From assembly GCF_017876595.1 (NCBI RefSeq), contig NZ_JAGIOG010000001.1:2480001-2544000 (forward strand): a stretch of DNA of 64,000 bases, read 5' to 3'. The position numbers were made by a program, and so were the translations under genes. A model generated the notes under the pieces. That model was given only the letters and a program-made list of their open reading frames with translations. It had not been told where the DNA came from and ran no database searches. Positions 1 to 10,815 of the stretch are shown one piece after another. This stretch comes from Aeromicrobium fastidiosum. GTDB taxonomy: Bacteria > Actinomycetota > Actinomycetes > Propionibacteriales > Nocardioidaceae. Numbering within the stretch: the first letter of the stretch is position 1; each line of letters begins with the position of its first letter.

Positions 1-194
1 GGGAGGGGCTCGAGGCGTGGACCGAGCCCCGTCCGGGCATCGGCATGAGCGACTACGGCCTGCGCCTCGATCCGGCCGACCTGCAGGCGCTGCAGGACGA
101 GCTGCACGCCGTCGTGACCCGGTACACAGGCCGCGCGGGCACCGAGGACGTCGTGCTGCACGTGCTGACGCTGCCCAGGCCGACGGCACCGTGA
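1..194 (+). CDS. C-terminal end of a probable winged-helix (ArsR-type) regulator, partial
   Basis: Only the last 63 codons are present; the frame enters from the left edge and ends with TGA at 192-194. The visible part (…RLDPADLQALQDELHAVVTRY…) is amphipathic and resembles the C-terminal helix that follows the winged helix in actinobacterial ArsR-type regulators lying next to MFS genes. The DNA-binding domain is outside the window. The stop overlaps the GTG start of the MFS gene (GTGA, 191-194), so the two are translationally coupled and the regulator may control that transporter. The family call is tentative because the diagnostic part is missing. Confidence 0.5.
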   Translation, partial: EGLEAWTEPRPGIGMSDYGLRLDPADLQALQDELHAVVTRYTGRAGTEDVVLHVLTLPRPTAP

Positions 195-1498
195 GGGTCA
201 GGACGCGGTTCTGGCTGCTCGCCGGTATCCGGTGGCTGTCGACGGGCCTGATCGTGCCGGTCGCGGCGCTGCTTCCGCTCGAGCGCGGTCTCTCCATCGC
301 GCAGTACGGTGCCGTGGCGGCCGTGCAGGGCGTCGTCGTGCTGGTGCTCGAGCTGCCGACCGGCGGCTTCGCCGACGCCATCGGACGCAAGCCCGTCTTC
401 CTGGCCTCGGCGGTCGTGTGCGTCGCCTCGTACTCCGTCTACGCGCTGGCGCACACGCCAGCGGCCTTCGCCGTCGCGACGGGCCTCGCCGGCGTGTACC
501 GCGCCCTCGACAGCGGTCCGCTCAACGCGTGGTTCGTCGACGCGGTCCACGCGACGACCCCGCCGGCCGACAGGACGTCCGTGGTCGCCCGAGGCCTCGC
601 GGGGTACGCCACGATCGGCGGGATCGGCATCGCGACGGGCGCGATCCTGGCTGCGGGACTCGTCGCCTGGGCACCTCTGGGGCGGGCCGATGCGCTGGCC
701 CTGCCGTACTGGGTCGCGATCGGGCTGACCCTGCTGCAGATCGTCGCCGCGCTGATCCTCATGGACGAGCCGGGTCGCTCTGGGCGGGGGCGACTGGGCG
801 CCTCGATCAGGGCGACGCCGCGCACGATCGTGACCGGCGCGCAGCTGGTGCTCAGGTCGCACGTGCTGGCAGCGCTCATGGGGGTCATGCTGCTGTGGGG
901 CTTCGGCATGATCGCCTTCGAGACGATGACCCCGGTCCGCCTCGCCGAGCTCCTGGGCGACCGCGATTCCGCGGCGTCGGTGATGGGGCCCGCCACAGCG
1001 GCCGCTTGGGGCGTGTCGGCGGTCGGCGCGGCCCTGGTGCCGGTGATGCTGCGGCGCTGGAGCATGGTCGCGGTCTCGGTGGCGCTGCGCCTCGTCCAGG
1101 GGGCGACGGTCGTCGCGATGGGCCTGGCGGGTGGGCCGGTCGGCGTCGTCGTGGGATTGCTGGCCACGTACGCGGTGCACTCTGCCGCAGGAGCGATCCA
1201 CGAGACCCTCCTGCACGAACGGGTCGGTCCCGAGCACCGGGCGACGGTGCTGTCGCTGTCGTCGATGGCGATGCACCCCGGCGGGTCGCTCGGCCTGGTG
1301 GTGCTCGGCGCGGTCGCGACCGACGCGTCGCCCGGTGCCGCGATGGTCGTCGGCGGGATCGTGCTCGCGCTGGCTGCGCCGCTGTTCCTGGTCCGCGACG
1401 GCAAGGGCCGCGGTGCTGCGACGGCGGGGCCTCCTATGCTCGACCACGACGGCGGCACCCAGCCCGCCGGCGACGCTGTGGAGGCACGACATGACTGA
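191..1498 (+). CDS. MFS transporter
   Basis: A 435-residue integral membrane protein with about 12 hydrophobic segments. It carries the MFS loop 2-3 signature as GGFADAIGRKPVF, in the variant typical of small drug/metabolite efflux permeases. The GTG at 191 was chosen because it starts just before the first membrane segment (RVRTRFWLLAGIRWLSTG) and overlaps the stop of the upstream regulator. A longer reading from position 17 would add an Arg-rich, non-membrane N-terminus. Substrate is unknown; a regulator-MFS pair suggests drug or metabolite export. The 3' end overlaps the next gene by eight bases (ATGACTGA). Confidence 0.85.
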   Translation: MRVRTRFWLLAGIRWLSTGLIVPVAALLPLERGLSIAQYGAVAAVQGVVVLVLELPTGGFADAIGRKPVFLASAVVCVASYSVYALAHTPAAFAVATGLAGVYRALDSGPLNAWFVDAVHATTPPADRTSVVARGLAGYATIGGIGIATGAILAAGLVAWAPLGRADALALPYWVAIGLTLLQIVAALILMDEPGRSGRGRLGASIRATPRTIVTGAQLVLRSHVLAALMGVMLLWGFGMIAFETMTPVRLAELLGDRDSAASVMGPATAAAWGVSAVGAALVPVMLRRWSMVAVSVALRLVQGATVVAMGLAGGPVGVVVGLLATYAVHSAAGAIHETLLHERVGPEHRATVLSLSSMAMHPGGSLGLVVLGAVATDASPGAAMVVGGIVLALAAPLFLVRDGKGRGAATAGPPMLDHDGGTQPAGDAVEARHD

Positions 1499-2270
1499 AT
1501 TCGTCCGACTCGAGGTCACCGACGGGGTGGGCACGATCCGCCTCGACCGGCCCAAGATGAACGCGCTCGACGCGCAGCTGCAAGAAGAGCTGATCGCCGC
1601 GGCGAAGGAGGCGGATGCGCGCGATGACGTCGCGGCGGTGGTCCTCTACGGCGGCGAGCGGGTCTTCGCGGCAGGCGCGGACGTCAAGGAGATGGCCACG
1701 ATGTCGCACGGCGAGATGGTCAAGCACGCCCACCTGCTGCAGGCGTTCACGCGGGCCATCGCCGCGATCAGCAAGCCCACCGTCACGGCCATCACGGGCT
1801 TCGCGCTCGGTGGCGGGTGCGAGCTGGCCCTGTCGACCGACGTCCGGTTCGCCGCCGACAACGCGAAGCTCGGCCAGCCCGAGATCCTGCTCGGCATCAT
1901 CCCCGGAGCAGGCGGCACGCAGCGACTCACGCGTCTCGTCGGTCCGGCCAGGGCCAAGGACCTGATCTTCACCGGACGCTTCGTCGACGCCCAGGAGGCG
2001 CTCGCGATCGGCCTGGTCGACCAGCTGCACCCCGCCGACCAGGTCTACGACAAGGCCGTCGAGTGGGCGTCGCAGTTCGTCGGCGGGCCGAGCCTCGCGC
2101 TGCGGGCGGCCAAGAGCGCGATCGACCGCGGCATCGAGGTCGACCTGCAGACGGGCCTCGAGATCGAGCGCATCGAGTTCTCGGGCCTGTTCGCGACGGA
2201 CGACCGCACGGCCGGCATGACGTCGTTCGTCGAGAACGGTCCCGGCAAGGCGACGTTCACGGGCTCATGA
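1491..2270 (+). CDS. enoyl-CoA hydratase/isomerase (crotonase family)
   Basis: A 259-residue crotonase-fold protein, the usual length for a monofunctional hydratase. The oxyanion-hole region FAAGADVKEM is present. Both catalytic glutamates of true hydratases are kept: E111 in GGGCELAL and E131 in QPEILLGIIPGAGGTQRL, with the same 20-residue spacing as Glu144/Glu164 of the rat enzyme. It therefore probably hydrates trans-2-enoyl-CoA in fatty-acid beta-oxidation. The ATG at 1491 lies inside the end of the MFS gene, so translation is coupled. Confidence 0.9.
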   Translation: MTEFVRLEVTDGVGTIRLDRPKMNALDAQLQEELIAAAKEADARDDVAAVVLYGGERVFAAGADVKEMATMSHGEMVKHAHLLQAFTRAIAAISKPTVTAITGFALGGGCELALSTDVRFAADNAKLGQPEILLGIIPGAGGTQRLTRLVGPARAKDLIFTGRFVDAQEALAIGLVDQLHPADQVYDKAVEWASQFVGGPSLALRAAKSAIDRGIEVDLQTGLEIERIEFSGLFATDDRTAGMTSFVENGPGKATFTGS

Positions 2271-2469
2271 CCCCTGCGACGGCGGCGGATGCGTCGAGGA
2301 GCCCCGAGTGGGTACACCCCACGCGTCACGTCGCCGTCGAACAGGAAACGCCATGCTGCACCCCTTGCTGATCGCCCGTTCGATCGCTGCTCGCGCCATC
2401 TCCCCGCTGGGCCCGCCCGAGCCGATGCGGCATCGTGCCGCCTTCGCGGCAGGCGGCGCCGCGACGTCA

Positions 2470-2493
2470 CCACCCACCCGAGATGCTGGGTGG
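2470..2493 (+). promoter_or_regulatory. hairpin directly upstream of malQ start
   Basis: An inverted repeat CCACCCA (2470-2476) / TGGGTGG (2487-2493) ends one base before the ATG at 2495 and contains the only Shine-Dalgarno-like G-rich stretch. A possible -10 hexamer GATGCT (2482-2487) also lies 7 nt upstream of the ATG, which would make the transcript leaderless. Both readings are inference. I see nothing convincing in the rest of the 2271-2469 gap. Confidence 0.35.
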
Positions 2494-2494
2494 C

Positions 2495-4465
2495 ATGCCC
2501 GTCACTCGCGCTGACCAGCTCGCCCGGCTCGCCGCCGCCCACGGCGTCGCCACGACCTACGAGGGCTCCGACCGCGAGGTCGTGCACGTCGATGACGCGA
2601 TCGTCGTGGCCGTGCTGGGCATGCTGGATGTCGACGCGACGTCGGACGAGGCGGTCGCCGAGGGTCTGAGGGCAGTCGAGGAGCGCGATGCCCGACAGGG
2701 CCTGCCCCCGACCGTGGTGGTGCGGCACGGGGAACGACTGCACCGGCTCGGCACGGCGGCACGGATCGACCTCGAGGACGGCACGAGCCTGCACGTCGAG
2801 GCCGACCACGATCTTCCGGGCGACCTGCCCCTCGGATGGCACGCGATCGCCGCCGGCGACCAGACGTCGACCCTGGTCGTCGCGCCCCCACGGATGCCCG
2901 ACATCCGGCCGACCTGGGGATGGATGCTCCAGCTCTACGCCCTGCGATCGGCCGATTCGTGGGGGATGGGCGACTTCGGCGATCTGGCGGAGTTCTCGCG
3001 CCGTGCCGGCACCGAGCAGGGGGCAGGGGTCATCCTGGTCAATCCCGTGCAGGCCGTGGCGCCGACGCACCCGATCCAACGCTCGCCGTACTCGCCGGCC
3101 AGCCGCCGATTCGCCAACCCGCTCTACCTCCGCGTCACCGACACCGCGGCCTATCGCTCGGCAGACGCGGCGGTCCAAGCCGCGGTCCTGGCTCTCGCTC
3201 CCCGCAACGACACCGCCGAGATCGAGCACGATGCGGTCTGGGACGCCAAGCACGCCGCGCTCGAGCTGCTCTGGCCGCACCGACCCGATGCCGAGAAGTC
3301 GTTCGAGCCCGACGCTCAGCTGCGCGACTTCGCGACGTTCTGCGCCCTCGCCGAGCTGCATGGCGGCGACTGGCGCGACTGGCCCGCGTCCCTGCACGAC
3401 CCCGCGGGGTCGGCCGTCACCCAGCTGCGGGTCGAGCTGGCCGAGCGCATCACGTTCCACGCATGGCTCCAGCAGCTGTGCCGCGAGCAGCTCGACGCGG
3501 CCAGGTCGGCCGCCCGCGACAGCGGCATGGGCGTCGGCATCGTCCACGACCTGCCGGTGGGCGTCAGCGCCGGCGGCCCCGACACGTGGTCGCAGCGCGA
3601 GGTGTTCGCGCCGGCAGCGCGCGTGGGGTGCCCCGCCGACGCCTTCAACGAGCTGGGCCAGGACTGGGGACTGCCGCCGTTCAGGCCCGCCGAGCTGGCC
3701 GCCGCCGGCTACGCGCCGTTCCGCGAGGTCGTCCGCAGCGTCCTGCGCCACGCCGACGGCATCCGCATCGACCACATCGCGGGCCTGTGGCGCCTGTGGT
3801 GGATCCCGCCGGGAGAGCCCGCCCACCGCGGCACCTACGTGCACTACGACGCCGAGGCGATGCTCGCGGTGCTGGCGCTCGAGGCGCACCGCGCCGGCGC
3901 GATCATCGTCGGCGAGGACCTCGGGACGGTCGAGGACGTCGTCACCGAGACGATGCACGAGCGCGGCATGCTGAGCTCGTCGGTGCTGTGGTTCGAGCGC
4001 GACTGGGACGCCCCCGGGCAGCCCTTCGTGCGGCCCGGCGACTGGGAGCCCGAGACCATGGCGAGCGTCACGACGCACGACCTCCCGACGGCCACGGGGT
4101 GGCTCGACGCCGAGCACGTGCGCCTGCGGGCCTCCCTCGATCTGCTCGACGGCTCCGAGGACGACGCCCTGGCCGCCGCGGCCGCCGACCGGGAGTCACT
4201 GATGGACCTCGTCGAGGCCGAGGGCATCGACGTCGACGATCCCGTGGTCGCCCTGCACGCCGTCATCGCCCGGGCGGCGTCCCGCCTCGTCCTCAGCGCG
4301 CCCACCGACGTCATCGGCGAGCGCCGCCAGCCCAACCTGCCGGGCACGGTCGACGAGTACCCCAACTGGCGCATACCGTTGCCGGTGTCGCTCGAGGAGT
4401 TCTTCGACGACGCCCACGTCGCCGAGGTCATCGCGCCGTTGCAGGCCGAGCGTCCGCGCGACTGA
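2495..4465 (+). CDS. malQ: 4-alpha-glucanotransferase (GH77)
   Basis: A 656-residue amylomaltase that transfers 1,4-alpha-glucan segments to acceptor sugars in the cytoplasm. It has the N-terminal extension usual in actinobacterial MalQ, then the GH77 barrel with SPYSPASRRFANPLYL. The catalytic residues are visible: nucleophile D426 (GIRIDHIAGLWR), acid/base E474 (VGEDLGTVE) and stabiliser D529 (VTTHDLPT). The ATG at 2495 is preferred over 2435 or 2483, since those add a non-conserved proline/arginine stretch without a ribosome site. It heads the malQ-glgX-treY run; a 91-base gap separates it from glgX. Confidence 0.93.
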   Translation: MPVTRADQLARLAAAHGVATTYEGSDREVVHVDDAIVVAVLGMLDVDATSDEAVAEGLRAVEERDARQGLPPTVVVRHGERLHRLGTAARIDLEDGTSLHVEADHDLPGDLPLGWHAIAAGDQTSTLVVAPPRMPDIRPTWGWMLQLYALRSADSWGMGDFGDLAEFSRRAGTEQGAGVILVNPVQAVAPTHPIQRSPYSPASRRFANPLYLRVTDTAAYRSADAAVQAAVLALAPRNDTAEIEHDAVWDAKHAALELLWPHRPDAEKSFEPDAQLRDFATFCALAELHGGDWRDWPASLHDPAGSAVTQLRVELAERITFHAWLQQLCREQLDAARSAARDSGMGVGIVHDLPVGVSAGGPDTWSQREVFAPAARVGCPADAFNELGQDWGLPPFRPAELAAAGYAPFREVVRSVLRHADGIRIDHIAGLWRLWWIPPGEPAHRGTYVHYDAEAMLAVLALEAHRAGAIIVGEDLGTVEDVVTETMHERGMLSSSVLWFERDWDAPGQPFVRPGDWEPETMASVTTHDLPTATGWLDAEHVRLRASLDLLDGSEDDALAAAAADRESLMDLVEAEGIDVDDPVVALHAVIARAASRLVLSAPTDVIGERRQPNLPGTVDEYPNWRIPLPVSLEEFFDDAHVAEVIAPLQAERPRD

Positions 4466-4556
4466 CCTCACAGCCGCCGACCGGTTGCACCTCGCCCATC
4501 AGGGGTAGTAGGGGTGGACCACCGAACGACCATCACCCACCAGCACTGGAGACTCC

Positions 4557-6667
<2,111 letters not shown>

Positions 6668-6671
<4 letters not shown>

Positions 6672-8944
6672 CGACGCCCACCTCGACGTACCGGCTGCAG
6701 CTGCGGCCGGAGTTCACGTTCGACGACGCCCGCGACGTGGTCGGCTACCTGACCGATCTCGGCGTCGGGGCGGTCTACGTCTCGCCGGTGCTCGACGCGA
6801 CGCCGGGGTCGACGCACGGTTACGACGTCACCGATCCGCGCATCGCGCGTCCGGCCCTCGGCGGCGAGGAGGGCCGGCTCGCGCTGGCGGACGCGCTGCG
6901 GGCCGCGGGCCTCGGATTCGTGGTCGACATCGTGCCCAACCACATGTCGATCGAGGTGCCGTCGGCCAATCCGTTCTGGTGGGACGTCCTGTCGAAGGGC
7001 CGCGCCTCGCAGTTCGCCCACTGGTTCGACATCGACTGGTCGCGCGATCGCGTCCTCGTGCCCGTCCTCGGATCGGCCGACGACCTCGACGCGCTGACGG
7101 TCGAGGGCGACCAGCTGGCCTACTACGACCAGCGGTTTCCGATCACGGGTGACGCCTCCGGCACGCCGCAGGAGGTGCATGACCGGCAGAGCTACGAGCT
7201 CGTCGACTGGCGCCGTGGCAGCACCGAGCTCAACTACCGCCGCTTCTTCGACATCACGACGCTCGCGGCCGTGCGGGTCGAGCTGCAGGACGTCTTCGAG
7301 GCGGTGCACGCCGAGGTGCTGCGCTGGGTCGCCGACGGCGACGTGTCGGGTCTGCGGGTCGACCACCCCGACGGCCTGGCCGATCCGACCGGGTACATGC
7401 AGCGCCTGCGGGACGCCGCGCCGCAGGCGTGGATCGTGGTCGAGAAGATCCTGCACCCCGGCGAGCAGCTGCCGATCAGCTGGCCCGTCGACGGCACGAC
7501 GGGCTACGACGCGCTCGGCGAGATCTTCGGCGTGCTGGTCGATCCGGCCGGCGAGGGCGCGCTGACGTCGTTGGCTGCCGACCTCGGTCAGGACACCGAC
7601 TACGCAGCGGTCGAGCAGACCGCTCGCCGCCTCGTCACCGACGACATCCTGGTTGCGGAGGTTCATCGCATCGCGGCGCTGGTGAAGGACGTCGACACCG
7701 CGGCGGCTCGGGCCGCCGTGGCCGAGACCATGATCGCCTTCGACGTCTACCGCTCCTACCTGCCCGACGAGGCCGGCCACTGGCACAGCTCGATCGCCAC
7801 GGCTCGCGAGCGTCGCCCCGACCTGTCAGCTGCGCTCGACTCGCTCGACAGGCAGGTCACCGACGACCCCCAGGGCGAGCTCGCGACCCGCATCCAGCAG
7901 ACGTCAGGCATGGTCGTGGCCAAGGGCACCGAGGACACCACGTTCTACCGCTACACGCGCTTCGCCGCGCTCAACGAGGTCGGCGGCTCGCCCGACCGGT
8001 TCGGCATCGGCGTCGACGAGCTGCACCGTCTGGCCGCCGCCCGCGAGGCCGGCTCTCCCGGTGCCATGACGACGTTGACGACCCACGACACCAAGCGCTC
8101 CGAGGACGTCCGTGCGCGCCTGGCGGTGCTCGCGGAGGTCGCCGACGAGTTCGCCGTCCACGTCCGCGACTGGTCGCCTCGGGCCGGTCTCGGCGAGCCG
8201 TCGCTCGAGCTGCTGGCGTGGCAGACCCTCGTCGGAGCGGCCCCCATCAGCGACGAACGGCTCGTCGACTACCTGCTCAAGGCCGCGCGCGAGTCGAAGA
8301 TCCGCACCACGTGGACCGACGCCGACGAGGAGTTGGAGCAGCGCATCCGCGACTGGCCGGCCGCGGTGCGCGACGCCGTCGGTGACGAGGTCGACGCCTT
8401 CGTCGACGGCATCACGCCGCACGGCTGGACCAACGCACTGAGCCAGAAGCTGCTGCAGCTCACCGCACCGGGTGTCCCCGACGTCTACCAGGGCACCGAG
8501 CTGTGGGACTTCTCGCTCGTCGATCCCGACAACCGTCGACCCGTCGACTACCAGCAGCGACGCCGCATGCTGGCGCGCATCGGCGACGGCGAGGTACCAG
8601 CCGTCGACGAGTCGGGTGCCGCGAAGCTGCTGCTGGTCCACCGCGCGCTCACCCGGCGGCGCGACCGTCCCGAGCTGTTCCGCGGCTACCGGGCGCTGCA
8701 CGCCGAGGGTCCGGCGGCCGAGCACGCTGTCGCATACGCACGGGGTGCCGACGACGGCCTCGTCGTGGTCGCCACCCGGCTGCCGGTGGGCCTCGGCCGT
8801 GCGGGCGGCTGGCGCGACACCACGATCGAACTGGGCCCGGGGGAGTGGACCGACCTGCTCACCGGCGACGTGCTCGAGGGGGCACCGGCGCGCCTGGCGT
8901 CCCTGCTCGACCGCTACCCGGTGGCGCTGCTCGTCCGATCGTGA
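6668..8944 (+). CDS. treY: maltooligosyl trehalose synthase (TreY)
   Basis: A 758-residue GH13 enzyme that isomerises the reducing-end alpha-1,4 bond of maltooligosaccharides to the alpha-1,1 bond of trehalose. It opens with the family-specific TSTYRLQLRPEFTFDDAR and VSPVLDATPGSTHGYDV. The catalytic triad is intact: D232 (LRVDHPDGL), E259 (VVEKILHPGE) and D474 (TTHDTKRSED). Translation is coupled to glgX by ATGA (6668-6671). Its partner treZ, usually directly next, is displaced by two unrelated genes and starts at 10816. Confidence 0.95.
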
Positions 8945-8950
8945 CGGTGG

Positions 8951-9136
8951 TCAGAAGCCGCCGCTGAACCGGGTCCACGCAGCGCGTCCCTGGGCGCGAC
9001 GGGCGGCCTCGTGCCCGTCGACCGACGACTCGTCGCCGACCCGGAGGGTGTCGTCGCGCGTGACGCGGTGCCGGCGGCGAAGGCCGACGACGGAGATGGC
9101 GGCAACGACGACCAGGAGCGCGGCGACGACGATCAT
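8951..9136 (-). CDS. small single-pass membrane protein
   Basis: A 61-residue protein that converges on the 3' end of treY. Residues 1-18 (MIVVAALLVVVAAISVVG) form one membrane helix, followed at once by RRRHR and a charged, probably cytoplasmic tail ending in FSGGF. The start at 9136 puts the helix at the N-terminus, as in many small actinobacterial membrane proteins; an ATG at 9172 is an alternative. No known family recognised. The composition is clearly membrane-like, so I believe the gene is real. Confidence 0.6.
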   Translation of the reverse strand: MIVVAALLVVVAAISVVGLRRRHRVTRDDTLRVGDESSVDGHEAARRAQGRAAWTRFSGGF

Positions 9137-9209
9137 CCGTCCACGGTAGGACGGACGGCAGACGTCGTCCATGCTGTTGGCCGAGCGTTCACCGTCTACC
9201 GTGGCGGGC

Positions 9210-10790
9210 ATGGGGGCATCCGTGGTGAGACGAGCGCTGGCCGTGCTGTCAGCTGCCGGGCTGCTGGCCGCGTGCGGGTCGACGCCGGACGACACGGGGT
9301 CGCTGCAGCCGCAAGGCTTCCAGGCGGCGACCACGACGAAGCTCCCCGGGGGTGGACGTGTCTCGGTGGGCTCTCCCGACGGGCACCGGGTCGTCGCGCA
9401 GTGGCAGGCGAAGGGCTCGTCCGGGTGGTCGGAGCCGCAGACCGTCTACACCGAGGCCGAGCAGTTCACGCACGGCATCTCGGTCACGGCGGCGGGTGAC
9501 ACCATCGCGATCGACGCCGACTTCTGGACCGAGAAGGTGCTCGACGACGACTACGCGCCCCAGCACACCGCCCAGGTCATCTGTCGCGACCGCGACTGCG
9601 CGCCCGGCCACCGCACGCCCGACGGCACGCTGAGTCACACCGAGCTCGCCGCGTCGGGCCGACAGGCGTCCTTCGACCTCGCGGGCGACGACGTGCTGCT
9701 GTGGGACGACGGCACGTTCAGCACCGAGGCCGTCGTCGGACTGCCGAAGGGTGCGTCGTCCGAGATGTTCCCCGACGGCAGCTTCGGCGCGATCGCCCCG
9801 GAGGCGCACGGCGACGGCTGCCGCTACCGGCTCCTGACCAGCGCCGTGGGCGAGGCGGCCTACGTCTCCCGCGCCGTCAGCGCCGATCACGCCGCCGACC
9901 AGCCGTGCTCGATCTCCGGCATCGAGCTCACGAAGAGCTCCGCCACGGTGTACGTCGAGGACATCGCCGACTCGGTCGAGTTCCGGCGGATGAAGGACGG
10001 TTCCTGGGCCGTCGAGGAGCCGAAGGCGCCGCTGCAGGGATATCCCGACACCGAAGGGCAGTCGTCGATCGCCAACGTCACGTCCGGGAGGTCCGACGGC
10101 AGCACGCTCTCGCTGGGATCGCCCGACGGCCGGCGCATCATGGCCCAGCTGCGGCGTGACGGGTCGAAGGAGTGGTCAGCACCCGTCCAGGTCGCCACCG
10201 CGCCGCGCGGCACCACGTGCCGGTTCCTGTCGTCCGAGCGCGACGAGCTGGCGGTGCTGGCGATGGTCAGCTGCTACCGGTCCGACCGCCCGTTCGAGCT
10301 CGGCACGACCGACGACCCCGATGCCGGCATCGCGATCGCGACCGCCGACGGCACGACGTTCGACGTCGAGACGCTCGTCCGGCCCGCCGTCGAGGTCGGC
10401 CGCGGCGACGACCACGTGCACCTGTTCCAGGGCGCGGAGGCCAGCTACACGTGGAGCCCCACGACGTCCATGCGCCGGGTCGACCTGCCCAGCGACCCGC
10501 GGCGCGACGCGCTGATGGCGGCCGACGACGGCGAGATCATCCGGGTCAGCGGCAACGTCACGGGCGCGAAGGCCTGCCGCCCCTCGTTCCAGGTGGCGAA
10601 GGCCGACGCGACCAGCTGGCCGGCACCCACCCCGATGCCCGACGTCGCGACGACGACGTCCGACGACGACGGCTGCGTCGCGACCCTCTACGGCGGGGGC
10701 GACAGGTTCGACGCCGAGTTCTGGTACGCGTGGACCGGCACGATCGAGCGGCGTGACGGCACGTGGGTGGCGGTCGCCTCGGGCGGGTAG
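9210..10790 (+). CDS. predicted lipoprotein with duplicated domain, function unknown
   Basis: A 526-residue exported protein. The signal peptide ends in the lipobox LAAC, with C22 as the predicted lipidation site. The mature protein contains the same segment twice: about residues 51-79 (SVGSPDGHRVVAQWQ…GWSEPQTV) and about 300-328 (SLGSPDGRRIMAQLR…EWSAPVQV), each followed by a beta-rich stretch. This suggests a two-domain, possibly propeller-like, surface protein. A TACCGT hexamer seven bases before the ATG at 9210 suggests a leaderless mRNA. It sits between treY and treZ but shows no catalytic motif; a link to sugar metabolism is not shown. Confidence 0.7.
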   Translation: MGASVVRRALAVLSAAGLLAACGSTPDDTGSLQPQGFQAATTTKLPGGGRVSVGSPDGHRVVAQWQAKGSSGWSEPQTVYTEAEQFTHGISVTAAGDTIAIDADFWTEKVLDDDYAPQHTAQVICRDRDCAPGHRTPDGTLSHTELAASGRQASFDLAGDDVLLWDDGTFSTEAVVGLPKGASSEMFPDGSFGAIAPEAHGDGCRYRLLTSAVGEAAYVSRAVSADHAADQPCSISGIELTKSSATVYVEDIADSVEFRRMKDGSWAVEEPKAPLQGYPDTEGQSSIANVTSGRSDGSTLSLGSPDGRRIMAQLRRDGSKEWSAPVQVATAPRGTTCRFLSSERDELAVLAMVSCYRSDRPFELGTTDDPDAGIAIATADGTTFDVETLVRPAVEVGRGDDHVHLFQGAEASYTWSPTTSMRRVDLPSDPRRDALMAADDGEIIRVSGNVTGAKACRPSFQVAKADATSWPAPTPMPDVATTTSDDDGCVATLYGGGDRFDAEFWYAWTGTIERRDGTWVAVASGG

Positions 10791-10803
10791 CGGTGGCGCC
10801 GCC

Positions 10804-10809
10804 TAGGCT
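10804..10809 (+). promoter_or_regulatory. leaderless -10 element of treZ
   Basis: TAGGCT lies six bases upstream of the ATG at 10816, so transcription would start on or next to the A of the start codon. This gives treZ its own promoter, consistent with its separation from treY. No clear -35 is seen. Confidence 0.5.
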
Positions 10810-10815
10810 CGGAGC

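Noticed and set aside
2045..4117. 690-codon minus-strand frame opposite malQ
   Set aside because: Antisense shadow of the GH77 gene, with low-complexity composition and no motifs.
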